From DATKIY01 sp035543875 (GTDB lineage Bacteria; Actinomycetota; Actinomycetes; JAHEKZ01): a stretch of 17,159 nt of DNA. Made by a program: the position numbers and the translations under genes. The DNA lies in assembly GCA_035543875.1 (NCBI GenBank), contig DATKIY010000249.1, positions 1 through 17,159 on the forward strand, given 5' to 3'. The notes beneath the pieces were generated by a model. The model made no database searches, had not been told where the DNA came from, and worked only from the letters and a program-made list of their open reading frames with translations. This document shows positions 7,589 to 14,277 of the stretch, in pieces. The first letter of the stretch is position 1, and the number at the start of each line of letters is the position of its first letter.

Positions 7589-8518
7589 ATGCTAAGTCTT
7601 CGGATCTACTCGCAAACCGAGCTGACTTCGGACGTTGTTGCTGTCCTCCAGGATGAGCCCGGTGTCAGCAGCTTGGCGGTCATCCGTGGTGCCTCGCTCA
7701 CTCCTATCGGCGATCTCGTCTTCGCCGATGTCGCCCGCGAGTCCGCAAACGTCGTCATCGATCGGTTGCGAGAGACCGGCGTTCATCAGGAAGGCTCGAT
7801 TCAGGTACAGCCGGTATCGACGTGGATCTCCAGGCCCGCGTACGAAGCCGAACGGGTCGCTCCTGGAGCCGGCAGCGATGCGGTGGTCTGGGCCGACGTT
7901 GTGCAGCGTGCCTATGAGGAGTCGCGGCTCACATTCGCATACGTGACCTTCATGACGCTTGCCACGCTGATCGCGAGCATCGGCATCGTCCTGGACTCGC
8001 AGATTCTCCTGATTGGCGCAATGGTCCTAGGCCCGGAGTTCGGCGCTATAGCTGCGCTAGGTTTGGCGCTGGTTCGCAAACGGCCGCGCCTGTTTGGCCA
8101 CGCGATTGGCACCCTTGTCGTGGGATTCGCCGTCGCGATCGTTGCTACGGCGATCCTGGCATCGCTGGCAAACTTGCTCGGCTGGGTCGAGGTCGGAGAC
8201 ATTGGCGGCGTACGCCCCGGCACCGCGTTCATCTACCAGCCCGACCGCTGGTCGTTTGTGGTCGCGCTGATCGCGGGAGCCGCGGGCGTCCTCTCGATGA
8301 CGTCGGGGCGATCAGGTGGACTGATCGGGGTTTTTATCTCGGTGACGACCATCCCGGCGGCAGGCAATATCGCCTTGGGGCTGGCACTGGGGAACGGTCA
8401 CGAGGTGTGGGGGAGCACGCTGCAACTGCTGGTCAACATCACCGGAATGGCAGTTGCGGGTTGGCTCACGCTCATTGTTCAGCAGACGGTGTGGCGACGG
8501 GTGGCGCGACGCAGTTGA
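7589..8518 (+). CDS. DUF389 family multi-pass membrane protein
   Basis: The product has 309 residues. Residues 1-75 look like a small soluble alpha/beta domain (SLRIYSQTELTSDVVAVL, then VIRGASLTPIGDLVFADV). A linker leads to the hallmark DUF389 stretch beginning ESRLTFAYVTFMTLATLIAS (111-130) and continuing through SQILLIGAMVLGPEFG (137-152). About six membrane helices can be read near 115-135, 137-160, 170-197, 222-237, 243-265 and 276-299. The family's function is not established. The ATG at 7589 has GAGGTAAGG just upstream, overlapping the stop of the previous gene, which points to coupled translation. A strong hairpin follows the stop at once. Confidence 0.88.
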   Translation: MLSLRIYSQTELTSDVVAVLQDEPGVSSLAVIRGASLTPIGDLVFADVARESANVVIDRLRETGVHQEGSIQVQPVSTWISRPAYEAERVAPGAGSDAVVWADVVQRAYEESRLTFAYVTFMTLATLIASIGIVLDSQILLIGAMVLGPEFGAIAALGLALVRKRPRLFGHAIGTLVVGFAVAIVATAILASLANLLGWVEVGDIGGVRPGTAFIYQPDRWSFVVALIAGAAGVLSMTSGRSGGLIGVFISVTTIPAAGNIALGLALGNGHEVWGSTLQLLVNITGMAVAGWLTLIVQQTVWRRVARRS

Positions 8519-8523
8519 AATAG

Positions 8524-8556
8524 CGACGAGGCCGCGCATGGTGCGCGGCCTCGTCG
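8524..8556 (+). terminator. Strong hairpin terminator after DUF389 gene
   Basis: A 15-bp perfect stem (8524-8538 with 8542-8556, loop TGG) starts 5 bases after the DUF389 stop. The left arm core is GACGAGGCCGCGCA. No T-run follows, which is common for actinobacterial terminators. The stem is symmetric, so it could also act on minus-strand transcripts arriving from the secreted-protein gene. Confidence 0.8.
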
Positions 8557-8561
8557 TCAAT

Positions 8562-8603
8562 CTGTGACGCGGGGGGCGTCACAGCCCGGTGTGGGTGCAC
8601 CGG
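8562..8603. terminator. Two further hairpins in the convergent gap
   Basis: Directly beyond the first terminator there is a 9-bp perfect stem CTGTGACGC / GCGTCACAG with a GGGGG loop (8562-8584). A 6-bp stem CCGGTG / CACCGG follows at 8586-8603. They lie between the converging DUF389 and secreted-protein genes and could end transcription from either side. The rest of the gap, 8604-8682, shows only G-rich runs. Confidence 0.55.
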
Positions 8604-8682
8604 CTCCGGCGTCGTGGGGGCGGGGGGATCGGAATTCGACGTCCGGAGGTTTGGGGGGTTTTCAGTTAGGTTTCAATTCGGG

Positions 8683-9498
8683 TCAATGGCCCTTCCCAGC
8701 GCTGTTGCCGCTGTTGCCGTGCGTGGCAGAACTGTTGCCATGGCCGTACGCGTTTCCGTTGCCGTGCGTCTCGCCGCTGCCACCCTGGCCGCCGGCCCAC
8801 GATGGCCGACCGTGATCCTTTGACTGCCCTGGCGGTGTCGCGTGGTCCGAGTGCTTGGTCTCGGTCGTGTCTGTGGTGTCGCCGCCCTGGTCACTTTGGG
8901 CGTCGTCGCCGGTGGCACCACCCTTTCCACAGTCGCTGTGAGCAGCTACGGAAACGGCTGCGCCATGCCCTGGTCCGGGAGGTGTGGAGTGCGCCACCCA
9001 GGAGACGTACTGACCATGGTTCTTGGCATTGGCGCACGCCTCGGCCGCTGGATCAGTAGGTTCGCCGGTCGGCTCTTCGGTGACTGTCGGCTCGTCAGTG
9101 ACCGTCGGGTCGTCTGTGGCTGTCGGATCATCCGTTGGAGTGGTGGTGCAGCCTTCGCCCGGCTCGAACCCATCGCTTACAGGTTCGCCGGTTGGTTCAG
9201 CTGTCGGTTCGGCTGTTGGTTCTGCTGTTGGTTCTGCTGTTGGTTCTGCTGTTGGTTCATCGGTTGGGGTCACCACGGGCTCACAGCCGTCGTCGACCGG
9301 CGTGCCGTTCTCGCCGTCTCCGCTGACTGGTTCGAACCCGTCATCTACGTTGGCCACTGGGGCCTCGCCGCGGCTGAACACCACTCCTGTGGATGCTTCG
9401 GCCGTGCCGGCGATCAAAACCGTGGCAGCCAACACCAGACCGGCGACCTTGGCTTTGCCAAGAGCGGCCGAGAGGGTGGATCTAGTGGTGGGGCTCAC
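8683..9498 (-). CDS. Secreted Pro/Thr/Glu-repeat protein with cysteine-bounded NHGQYVS module and His/Gly-rich tail
   Basis: The product has 271 residues from GTG at 9498, with GGAGG 4 bases upstream. Layout: signal peptide (about 1-35, basic start, hydrophobic core GLVLAATVLIAG, AEA cleavage site); acidic part with three echoes of one motif (DDGFEP, DDGCEP, SDGFEP); EPTA repeats (about 80-104); (D/E)(D/E)PTxT six-residue repeats (about 121-146); then a compact module from Cys155 to Cys190 containing KNHGQYVSWVAH and PPGPGHGAAVS; and a tail rich in His, Gly, Asn and Ser (about 215-271). The repeats look like a wall-spanning or linker region. I recall the NHGQYVS...GPGHG...C module in other actinobacterial exported proteins but know no function for it. 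No sortase signal or membrane anchor is seen. The His-rich tail might bind metal, which is inference only. Confidence 0.75.
   Translation of the reverse strand: MSPTTRSTLSAALGKAKVAGLVLAATVLIAGTAEASTGVVFSRGEAPVANVDDGFEPVSGDGENGTPVDDGCEPVVTPTDEPTAEPTAEPTAEPTAEPTAEPTGEPVSDGFEPGEGCTTTPTDDPTATDDPTVTDEPTVTEEPTGEPTDPAAEACANAKNHGQYVSWVAHSTPPGPGHGAAVSVAAHSDCGKGGATGDDAQSDQGGDTTDTTETKHSDHATPPGQSKDHGRPSWAGGQGGSGETHGNGNAYGHGNSSATHGNSGNSAGKGH
9071..9142. repeat. 18-bp tandem repeat, 4 imperfect copies
   Basis: Four 18-bp units start at 9071, 9089, 9107 and 9125. The first three all end in GTC and share the pattern GG(C/G)TC(T/G)TC(G/A/T)GTG; the fourth is more diverged. On the minus strand they code for the six-residue repeat (D/E)(D/E)PT(V/A)T of the secreted protein. 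Confidence 0.75.
9182..9265. repeat. 12-bp tandem repeat, 7 copies, three identical
   Basis: Seven units begin at 9182, 9194, 9206, 9218, 9230, 9242 and 9254. Units 4-6 are identical (GGTTCTGCTGTT) and the others differ at a few positions. On the minus strand they code for EPTA/EPTG repeats of the secreted protein. Since 12 is a multiple of 3, copy-number change would keep the reading frame. Confidence 0.9.
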
Positions 9499-9511
9499 GG
9501 GTCCTCCAGGT

Positions 9512-9530
9512 GCGTAGATGGTCTCTACGC
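9512..9530 (-). promoter_or_regulatory. Leader hairpin just upstream of the secreted-protein ribosome binding site
   Basis: GCGTAGA and TCTACGC form a 7-bp perfect stem around a 5-base loop. It ends 4 bases before the GGAGG box at 9507-9503 in the direction of translation. It could affect ribosome access, which is inference. Confidence 0.45.
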
Positions 9531-9543
9531 GTATGTCTCCTAA

Positions 9544-9561
9544 GGTAACCGCGTCGTTACC
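9544..9561. promoter_or_regulatory. Operator-like inverted repeat GGTAAC-N6-GTTACC
   Basis: This perfect 6-bp inverted repeat with a 6-base spacer CGCGTC sits about 45-63 bases before the secreted-protein start. The spacing and symmetry suit a dimeric regulator, but the site could equally be a stem in the leader RNA. Confidence 0.45.
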
Positions 9562-9564
9562 GTA

Positions 9565-9621
9565 GGTGAAGGGTTCTCACCGTAATGGACTAGTCCGTGT
9601 GGGCCACACATCAGTAATTAC
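9565..9621. promoter_or_regulatory. Cluster of four short inverted repeats
   Basis: Four symmetric elements follow one another: GGTGA/TCACC (9565-9581), the palindrome GGACTAGTCC (9587-9596), the palindrome GTGTGGGCCACAC (9597-9609) and GTAATTAC (9614-9621). All lie between pepA and the secreted-protein gene. They may be operators or parts of one folded leader transcribed on the minus strand. Confidence 0.4.
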
Positions 9622-9623
9622 CT

Positions 9624-9650
9624 GGGTTCTAGGGCGATAGCCCGAGGCCC
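9624..9650 (-). terminator. Possible terminator of pepA
   Basis: An interrupted hairpin made of GGG, CT and GGGC pairing with GCCC, AG and CCC around a TATC loop lies about 30 bases past the pepA stop in the direction of transcription. The bulges and lack of a T-run make it a modest candidate. Confidence 0.4.
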
Positions 9651-9681
9651 AGCCGGACTACCCGGCGGCTGCCCGAGTGAG

Positions 9682-11169
9682 CTATTCAGCGAGTTGCTGG
9701 GCCAGCGCCACGAACGTGCGGACAGCCGTGCCGGTGCCGCCCTTGGGCGTGTAGCCGAAGGGCTCTGCGGCGTTGTAGGCCGGCCCCGCGATATCCAGGT
9801 GTGCCCATGGGGTCTCGTCGGACACGAACTCCTTCAGGAACAAGCCGGCCGTGAGCATGCCGCCGTACCGGTCTCCGATGTTGGCGATATCGGCAATGGG
9901 TGAGTTCATCGACGCTCGTGCCTCTGGTGGAAGCGGCATCGGCCACATCTGCTCGCCCACGTCAGTGGCGACGTCATGGATTTGGCTACGCAAGTCATCG
10001 TCGTTGGCCATGATTCCCGCCGTACGCGTTCCCAATGCGATTGAGGCGGCCCCCGTCAAAGTTGCGACGTCAATGATGATGTCGGGTGACTCTTCGGCAG
10101 CACGTACAAGCGCGTCGGCGAGCACCAGCCGGCCCTCAGCGTCGGTGTTCAACACCTCCACCGTCTTTCCGCCGCGAATCGTGATGACGTCGCTTGGACG
10201 TTGGGCGGAACCAGACGGCATGTTCTCGGCTAGGGGCATCCACCCAGTGACGTTGATGACAGGCTTCAGACGGGCGATGGCGGTGAGCGCCGCTAGAACG
10301 GCTGCGGCCCCGCTCATGTCGGACTTCATCTGGTCCATCTGCGGTGGTGGTTTCAGCGAAATCCCGCCAGAGTCAAAGGTGATGCCCTTGCCGACCAGAG
10401 CGAGATGCCGCTTTGCCTTGGGATGGCGGTACGCGACGCGAACCAAGCGCGGCGGGTTCGTCGACCCCTGGCCGACTGCCAGGATGCCGCCGAACTTTCC
10501 TCGAGCAAGTGCTCGCTGGTCTAACACCTCGACCGTTAGTTTGAGACTGCGGCAGGTTGAGACGGCAGTGTCAGCGAACTCCTTCGGATGCAGGTCCGAC
10601 GGCGGGGTGTTGATGAGATCGCGTGCCAGGAACATCGCCCGCGTCATCACCTTCACTTGGGTGAGCGCCTTCGCGGCTTCGCGCTTGCGCGCGTGCTCGG
10701 TGACCAGCGTGAAGGCTTTGACGGGCAGCTTGGTGTCGCTGGCCGACGAATCTTGGTAACCCAAGAACGCATACGCACCGAACATTGCGCCTTCTGCCAC
10801 TGCCTGAAGCTGTTCGATAGTTGTTGCTGGCAACGCGAGCGCGACGCGTCTGGTGCCGGTGAGTGCTCGGCTCGCCGACCCTGCCGCCCGCCGGAGGGCT
10901 TCGGCATCGGGCGTGTCGTCGCCGACGCCGACAGCGACGATTAGTGGCGCGTTGACCTTGCCGGATTTGGGCAGTTTCACAACCTGTCCAGCCGCGCCGG
11001 TGGCGCCAACCGTTGTGAGCACCTTGCGCAGCGTGCGACCGTACGCCGCGACCACCGGGGCCGAACCATCGAGCAGACGAATTCCGTCGCCCTTCTTGGC
11101 GATTCCAATGACAACTGCATCGGCCGCGATACGGGCCGGGTCACTAGCACTGAGCTCGATCGTGGTCAC
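9682..11169 (-). CDS. pepA: Cytosolic leucyl aminopeptidase (family M17)
   Basis: This 495-residue enzyme removes N-terminal residues from peptides using two metal ions. The N-terminal ~170 residues form the variable domain. The catalytic part carries LARDLINTPPSDLHP (181-195), GKGITFDSGGISLKP (260-274) with metal ligand Lys261 and Asp266, MKSDMSGAAAVL with Asp284, and the M17 signature NTDAEGRL (341-348) with Asp343, Glu345 and Arg347. All expected ligands are present and the length fits the family. The start is GTG at 11169 with GAGG about 7 bases upstream. It is divergent from gcvT. M. tuberculosis pepB (Rv2213) has the same neighbourhood between gcvT and dlaT. No signal peptide is seen. 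Confidence 0.95.
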   Translation of the reverse strand: MTTIELSASDPARIAADAVVIGIAKKGDGIRLLDGSAPVVAAYGRTLRKVLTTVGATGAAGQVVKLPKSGKVNAPLIVAVGVGDDTPDAEALRRAAGSASRALTGTRRVALALPATTIEQLQAVAEGAMFGAYAFLGYQDSSASDTKLPVKAFTLVTEHARKREAAKALTQVKVMTRAMFLARDLINTPPSDLHPKEFADTAVSTCRSLKLTVEVLDQRALARGKFGGILAVGQGSTNPPRLVRVAYRHPKAKRHLALVGKGITFDSGGISLKPPPQMDQMKSDMSGAAAVLAALTAIARLKPVINVTGWMPLAENMPSGSAQRPSDVITIRGGKTVEVLNTDAEGRLVLADALVRAAEESPDIIIDVATLTGAASIALGTRTAGIMANDDDLRSQIHDVATDVGEQMWPMPLPPEARASMNSPIADIANIGDRYGGMLTAGLFLKEFVSDETPWAHLDIAGPAYNAAEPFGYTPKGGTGTAVRTFVALAQQLAE

Positions 11170-11294
11170 TCGTTCCTCGCAGCGTCTCGGTGGCGTCTGA
11201 TTGGTGGGCGACGGTAGTGCAGGTCGCGGACCACCATAGCCGGATGGGTGCCCGCATTCATGGGAGCGTGGATTGAGCAGTAGCGTCCGTGGCT
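11170..11294. promoter_or_regulatory. Divergent intergenic region, pepA / gcvT
   Basis: These 125 bases separate two divergent genes and should hold both promoters. I cannot identify clear -35/-10 boxes, and I see no glycine-riboswitch-like repeated aptamer ahead of gcvT. The ribosome binding site of gcvT is weak. Confidence 0.35.
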
Positions 11295-12392
11295 ATGAGT
11301 GACCTGCTTCGTTCTCCGCTACACGACCGCCACGAACGGCTTGGCGCCAAGCTCGCTGACTTTGGTGGCTGGTTGATGCCCATTGAGTACCCGGAGGGCG
11401 GGGTGCTCAAGGAACATGCCGCGGTGCGCGAACACGTGGGAATTTTCGATGTATCGCACCTCGGCAAGATGCAGGTTCGCGGACCCGGCGCTGCTGGATT
11501 TGTCAACAAACAGTTCACCAACGACATCACTCGGATCAAGCCCGGTCATGCGCAGTACTCCATGCTCTGCAACGACTCTGGTGGTGTCGTTGACGACCTC
11601 ATCGTCTACCTGCGCTCCGATGATGACGTATTCGTCATTCCGAACGCCGGTAACACCTCCACTGTCGTCGAACTGTTGACCGCGGCGGCGCCCAGCGGTA
11701 TCAGCGTTGTCAACCAACACCAGCAGTTCGGGGTCATCGCTGTCCAGGGCCCGCAGGCGACACGGGTCCTCACCAGTCTCGGTCTGCCAGTCGATCTCGA
11801 CTACATGGCCTTCGTCGAAGTGGAGTGGGAGGGCAAACCGATAGTCGTCTGCCGCACCGGTTACACCGGCGAGCACGGCTACGAGCTGCTCCCACGCTGG
11901 GATGACGCGGGCGCCCTTTGGGATGCGTTGATGGCAAGTGCGGAGACGCTACACGGACGGCCAGCCGGTCTCGGTGCCCGCGACACGCTACGGACCGAGA
12001 TGGGCTATCCACTGCACGGCCAGGACCTTTCGCCGCAGATCAGTCCCGTGCAGGCAAGGCTTGGCTGGGCGGTCGGTTGGTCTAAACCCGCTTTTGTTGG
12101 GCGCGATGCGCTGTTCGCTGAAAAGGAGAACGAACCTGCCCGGCAGCTATGGGGGATCAAAGCAGACGATCGCGGAATTCCGCGGCCGCACATGGCAGTG
12201 TCCGATCCCATCGGCTCAGTGGTGGGTGAAGTCACGAGCGGGACATTCTCGCCGACACTTCGTCAGGGAATTGGCCTCGCCCTGCTCGACCGACGCATCC
12301 AAGAAGGCGACGCGGTGCAGGTGGATGTTCGTGGACGCGCGTCCATCATGCGCGTGGTGAAGCCGCCCTTCGTGCAGCCGTCGACGCGTTAG
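11295..12392 (+). CDS. gcvT: Glycine cleavage system T protein (aminomethyltransferase)
   Basis: The product has 365 residues from ATG at 11295 (MSDLLRSPLHDRH). A GTG at 11289 would add two residues, and neither start has a strong Shine-Dalgarno box; the ATG form resembles the mycobacterial N-terminus. The enzyme passes the aminomethyl carbon of glycine, held on lipoyl H protein, to tetrahydrofolate and releases ammonia. Family markers: FGGWLMPIEY (24-33), FDVSHLGKMQVRGPGA (51-66), NDSGGVVDDLIVY (93-105) with the catalytic Asp in the DD pair, CRTGYTGEHGYELLP, GLGARDTLRTEMGYPLHG, and the C-terminal barrel VTSGTFSPTL. Its partner E3 is lpd at 5764. No gcvH or gcvP is in the window. It converges with cobS, and the two coding regions overlap by 4 bases. 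Confidence 0.95.
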   Translation: MSDLLRSPLHDRHERLGAKLADFGGWLMPIEYPEGGVLKEHAAVREHVGIFDVSHLGKMQVRGPGAAGFVNKQFTNDITRIKPGHAQYSMLCNDSGGVVDDLIVYLRSDDDVFVIPNAGNTSTVVELLTAAAPSGISVVNQHQQFGVIAVQGPQATRVLTSLGLPVDLDYMAFVEVEWEGKPIVVCRTGYTGEHGYELLPRWDDAGALWDALMASAETLHGRPAGLGARDTLRTEMGYPLHGQDLSPQISPVQARLGWAVGWSKPAFVGRDALFAEKENEPARQLWGIKADDRGIPRPHMAVSDPIGSVVGEVTSGTFSPTLRQGIGLALLDRRIQEGDAVQVDVRGRASIMRVVKPPFVQPSTR

Positions 12393-13171
12393 CCGAAGCT
12401 CACAATCACCACGAACACCGTGAACGCGACCTCCGCGGTAGCTCCCATGACATCACCCGTGACGCCGCCCCAGCGCTTGACAGTCCGCTGCACCAGCAGC
12501 TGCGAGACGACAAGAGCGGCGACCATCGCCACCAGCACGTTGACCGCAAACCGCCAGTGAACGTCGTCGTCCCACCAAACTCCGAGCACCAGCAGTGCGG
12601 ACACGCCGGCCGTCACGGCGAGCGCGGCTATCGGGCGAATGTTGTTGGCGACCACCCAGCCCAGTCCATCGGTTCGTGCGGCCGGTACACCTCGACGGCA
12701 GGTCCAGGTAATCGCGAGCCGCGCCACCACGGCGCCGCCGATCAGCGCAAGCGTTCCGCGTCCGACGAGCAACGCCGTCGTCAATGCGGAGATCTGCAGG
12801 AGCAGCACCAGCACCAGGGTGATGACCCCAAACGCACCGATATCGGAGCGGCGCATGATGTCGAGTGCCGGCTGCCCGTGTTTCCCGCTGCCAAGACCGT
12901 CAGCGGTGTCGGCCAGTCCGTCCAAGTGCATACCACGAGTCAGGACCGCCAGCGTTCCGACTCCCACTACAGCGACCAAGAACCGGTCGCTGTAGCCGGG
13001 AATCGCGACGCGCGTCGTGGCAGCGGCAACCTCTGCCAGGATGCCTATGGCGAATCCAACCAGTGGCGCCATGAGCATTGCGTTTCGTGCTGTGACTCGG
13101 TTCACCGTGCGTGGCGCTGGAACTCTGAGCGCGGTGAGCGTGCCGACCGCGAGTCGTAAAGAGTCAGGCAC
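12389..13171 (-). CDS. cobS: Adenosylcobinamide-GDP ribazoletransferase (cobalamin synthase)
   Basis: This 260-residue integral membrane enzyme joins adenosylcobinamide-GDP with alpha-ribazole (phosphate), the last assembly step of the nucleotide loop. The family signature MHLDGLADTADGLGSG (81-96) supplies the Asp cluster thought to bind metal and substrate. Near the C-terminus GGVTGDVMGATAE is the second hallmark. Several hydrophobic helices are visible (about 31-50, 64-80, 112-145, 180-200, 210-230, 243-259). The start is GTG at 13171, and the first 8 bases overlap the end of cobT, which points to coupled translation. The last base of its coding region lies inside the end of gcvT on the other strand. 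Confidence 0.93.
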   Translation of the reverse strand: MPDSLRLAVGTLTALRVPAPRTVNRVTARNAMLMAPLVGFAIGILAEVAAATTRVAIPGYSDRFLVAVVGVGTLAVLTRGMHLDGLADTADGLGSGKHGQPALDIMRRSDIGAFGVITLVLVLLLQISALTTALLVGRGTLALIGGAVVARLAITWTCRRGVPAARTDGLGWVVANNIRPIAALAVTAGVSALLVLGVWWDDDVHWRFAVNVLVAMVAALVVSQLLVQRTVKRWGGVTGDVMGATAEVAFTVFVVIVSFG

Positions 13172-14240
13172 CGTCGGTCAACCTTTCTGCAACTCCGGCC
13201 TCGTCGAACGTCGCCATATCCGCCAGAGTCGCTTGCGCTGCTCGAAGGATCGGTAGGGCAAGCAGTGCCCCGGTTCCTTCGCCGAGCCGCATTTGGTAGT
13301 CCAACAGTGGTTCCAACTGTAGGCGTTTCATGACGTAGCCATGTGCTGGCTCGACCGAGCGATGGCCCATCTGCCACCAGCGAGCCGCTCGAAATGAGAT
13401 GCGGTGAGCCACCATGGCGCAGGCGCCGGAGACGAGGCCATCCAAAATGACCGGAGTCCGTCTAAGTGACGCCTGCAGTAGGAACCCGGTCATAGCGGCA
13501 AAGTCTGCGCCGCCGGAGCGACGCAATAGCTCAACCTGGTCGCTGAGCGAGTCCCTACCCCGGCGCATGGCGTCTCTCACGGCAACGACCTTCCGCATCC
13601 ACGCCTCGTCGTCGATGCCGGTTCCTCGACCGGTGACGGCAGCTGCATCCTGATGAGTGAGCAAGCCGATCAGCGCCGCGGAGGGGGTTGTGTTGCCAAT
13701 GCCCATGTCGCCGGTGATGAGAATGTCAGCGCCGGCATCGATTTCTTCGTCGGCGATGCTCACACCGGCGGCGAAGGCTTGCTCAACTTCGGCTTGGCTG
13801 AGTGCATCCTCAACCGTGATGTTGCCGCTCGACTTCCGGACCTTGTATCGAGTGACCTCGTCGGGCAGTCCGACCAAATCGGTGGCCACAGCGATGTCCA
13901 CGACACGCACTTCGGCACCGACGACGCGCGCGATGGCGTTGACGGCAGCGCCACCAGCGACAAAGTTCATGACCATCTGGGCTGTGACGTCGGAGGGATA
14001 CGCGGACACTCCGGACGCGGCGACCCCGTGATCGCCGGCGAAAATCACGACACGAGCGCGGTCGAGCGGGTGAGGTGGACATTGTTCCTGGACCGCGGCG
14101 AGCCACAGGGACAAGTCTTCAAGCCGGCCCAGGGCTCCGGCCGGCTTGGTTAGTCGAAGTTGGCGCGCGGCCGCCTCTTCCAGAACATCCTTGTCGGGAC
14201 GACGCATCTGATCGCGGAACAGCTTCACGTCGACCGTCAC
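13164..14240 (-). CDS. cobT: Nicotinate-nucleotide--dimethylbenzimidazole phosphoribosyltransferase
   Basis: This 358-residue enzyme makes alpha-ribazole 5'-phosphate from nicotinate mononucleotide and a lower-ligand base such as 5,6-dimethylbenzimidazole. Markers: TKPAGALGRLEDLSLWLA (31-48), the strand with FAGDHGVAASGVSAYPSDVT (67-86), GDMGIGNTT (glycine-rich phosphate loop), HRSVEPAHG, and LGEGTGALLALPI with the predicted catalytic base Glu321. Length matches the family. The start is GTG at 14240, preceded by AGAGGA. It lies 37 bases after the CobU fusion gene, the only real gap in this operon, and overlaps cobS by 8 bases. Confidence 0.95.
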   Translation of the reverse strand: MTVDVKLFRDQMRRPDKDVLEEAAARQLRLTKPAGALGRLEDLSLWLAAVQEQCPPHPLDRARVVIFAGDHGVAASGVSAYPSDVTAQMVMNFVAGGAAVNAIARVVGAEVRVVDIAVATDLVGLPDEVTRYKVRKSSGNITVEDALSQAEVEQAFAAGVSIADEEIDAGADILITGDMGIGNTTPSAALIGLLTHQDAAAVTGRGTGIDDEAWMRKVVAVRDAMRRGRDSLSDQVELLRRSGGADFAAMTGFLLQASLRRTPVILDGLVSGACAMVAHRISFRAARWWQMGHRSVEPAHGYVMKRLQLEPLLDYQMRLGEGTGALLALPILRAAQATLADMATFDEAGVAERLTDGA

Positions 14241-14277
14241 CGGGGAATCCTCTCGCGGAGCCTATTGGGGCCTTCGA

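Noticed and set aside
9182..9265. CRISPR-like array
   Set aside because: The units are 12 bp, directly adjacent with no spacers, and code for EPTA repeats.
8842..9543. Plus-strand open frames opposite the secreted protein, one with repeated Cys/Trp/Phe and one with repeated GSAV units
   Set aside because: These patterns are the complement of the 12- and 18-bp repeats; the minus frame has a signal peptide and a good ribosome binding site.
9851..10759. Plus-strand open frame of 302 codons inside pepA
   Set aside because: pepA is complete on the minus strand with all M17 ligands; the plus frame is a GC-bias shadow rich in Ser, Arg and Ala.
11170..11294. Glycine riboswitch before gcvT
   Set aside because: I could not find the paired aptamer core or a repeated aptamer in these 125 bases.
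14241..14277. Internal promoter or cobalamin riboswitch before cobT
   Set aside because: Only 37 bases are available, and nothing beyond a ribosome binding site is visible; a cobalamin riboswitch, if any, should lie upstream of the ATPase, outside the window.
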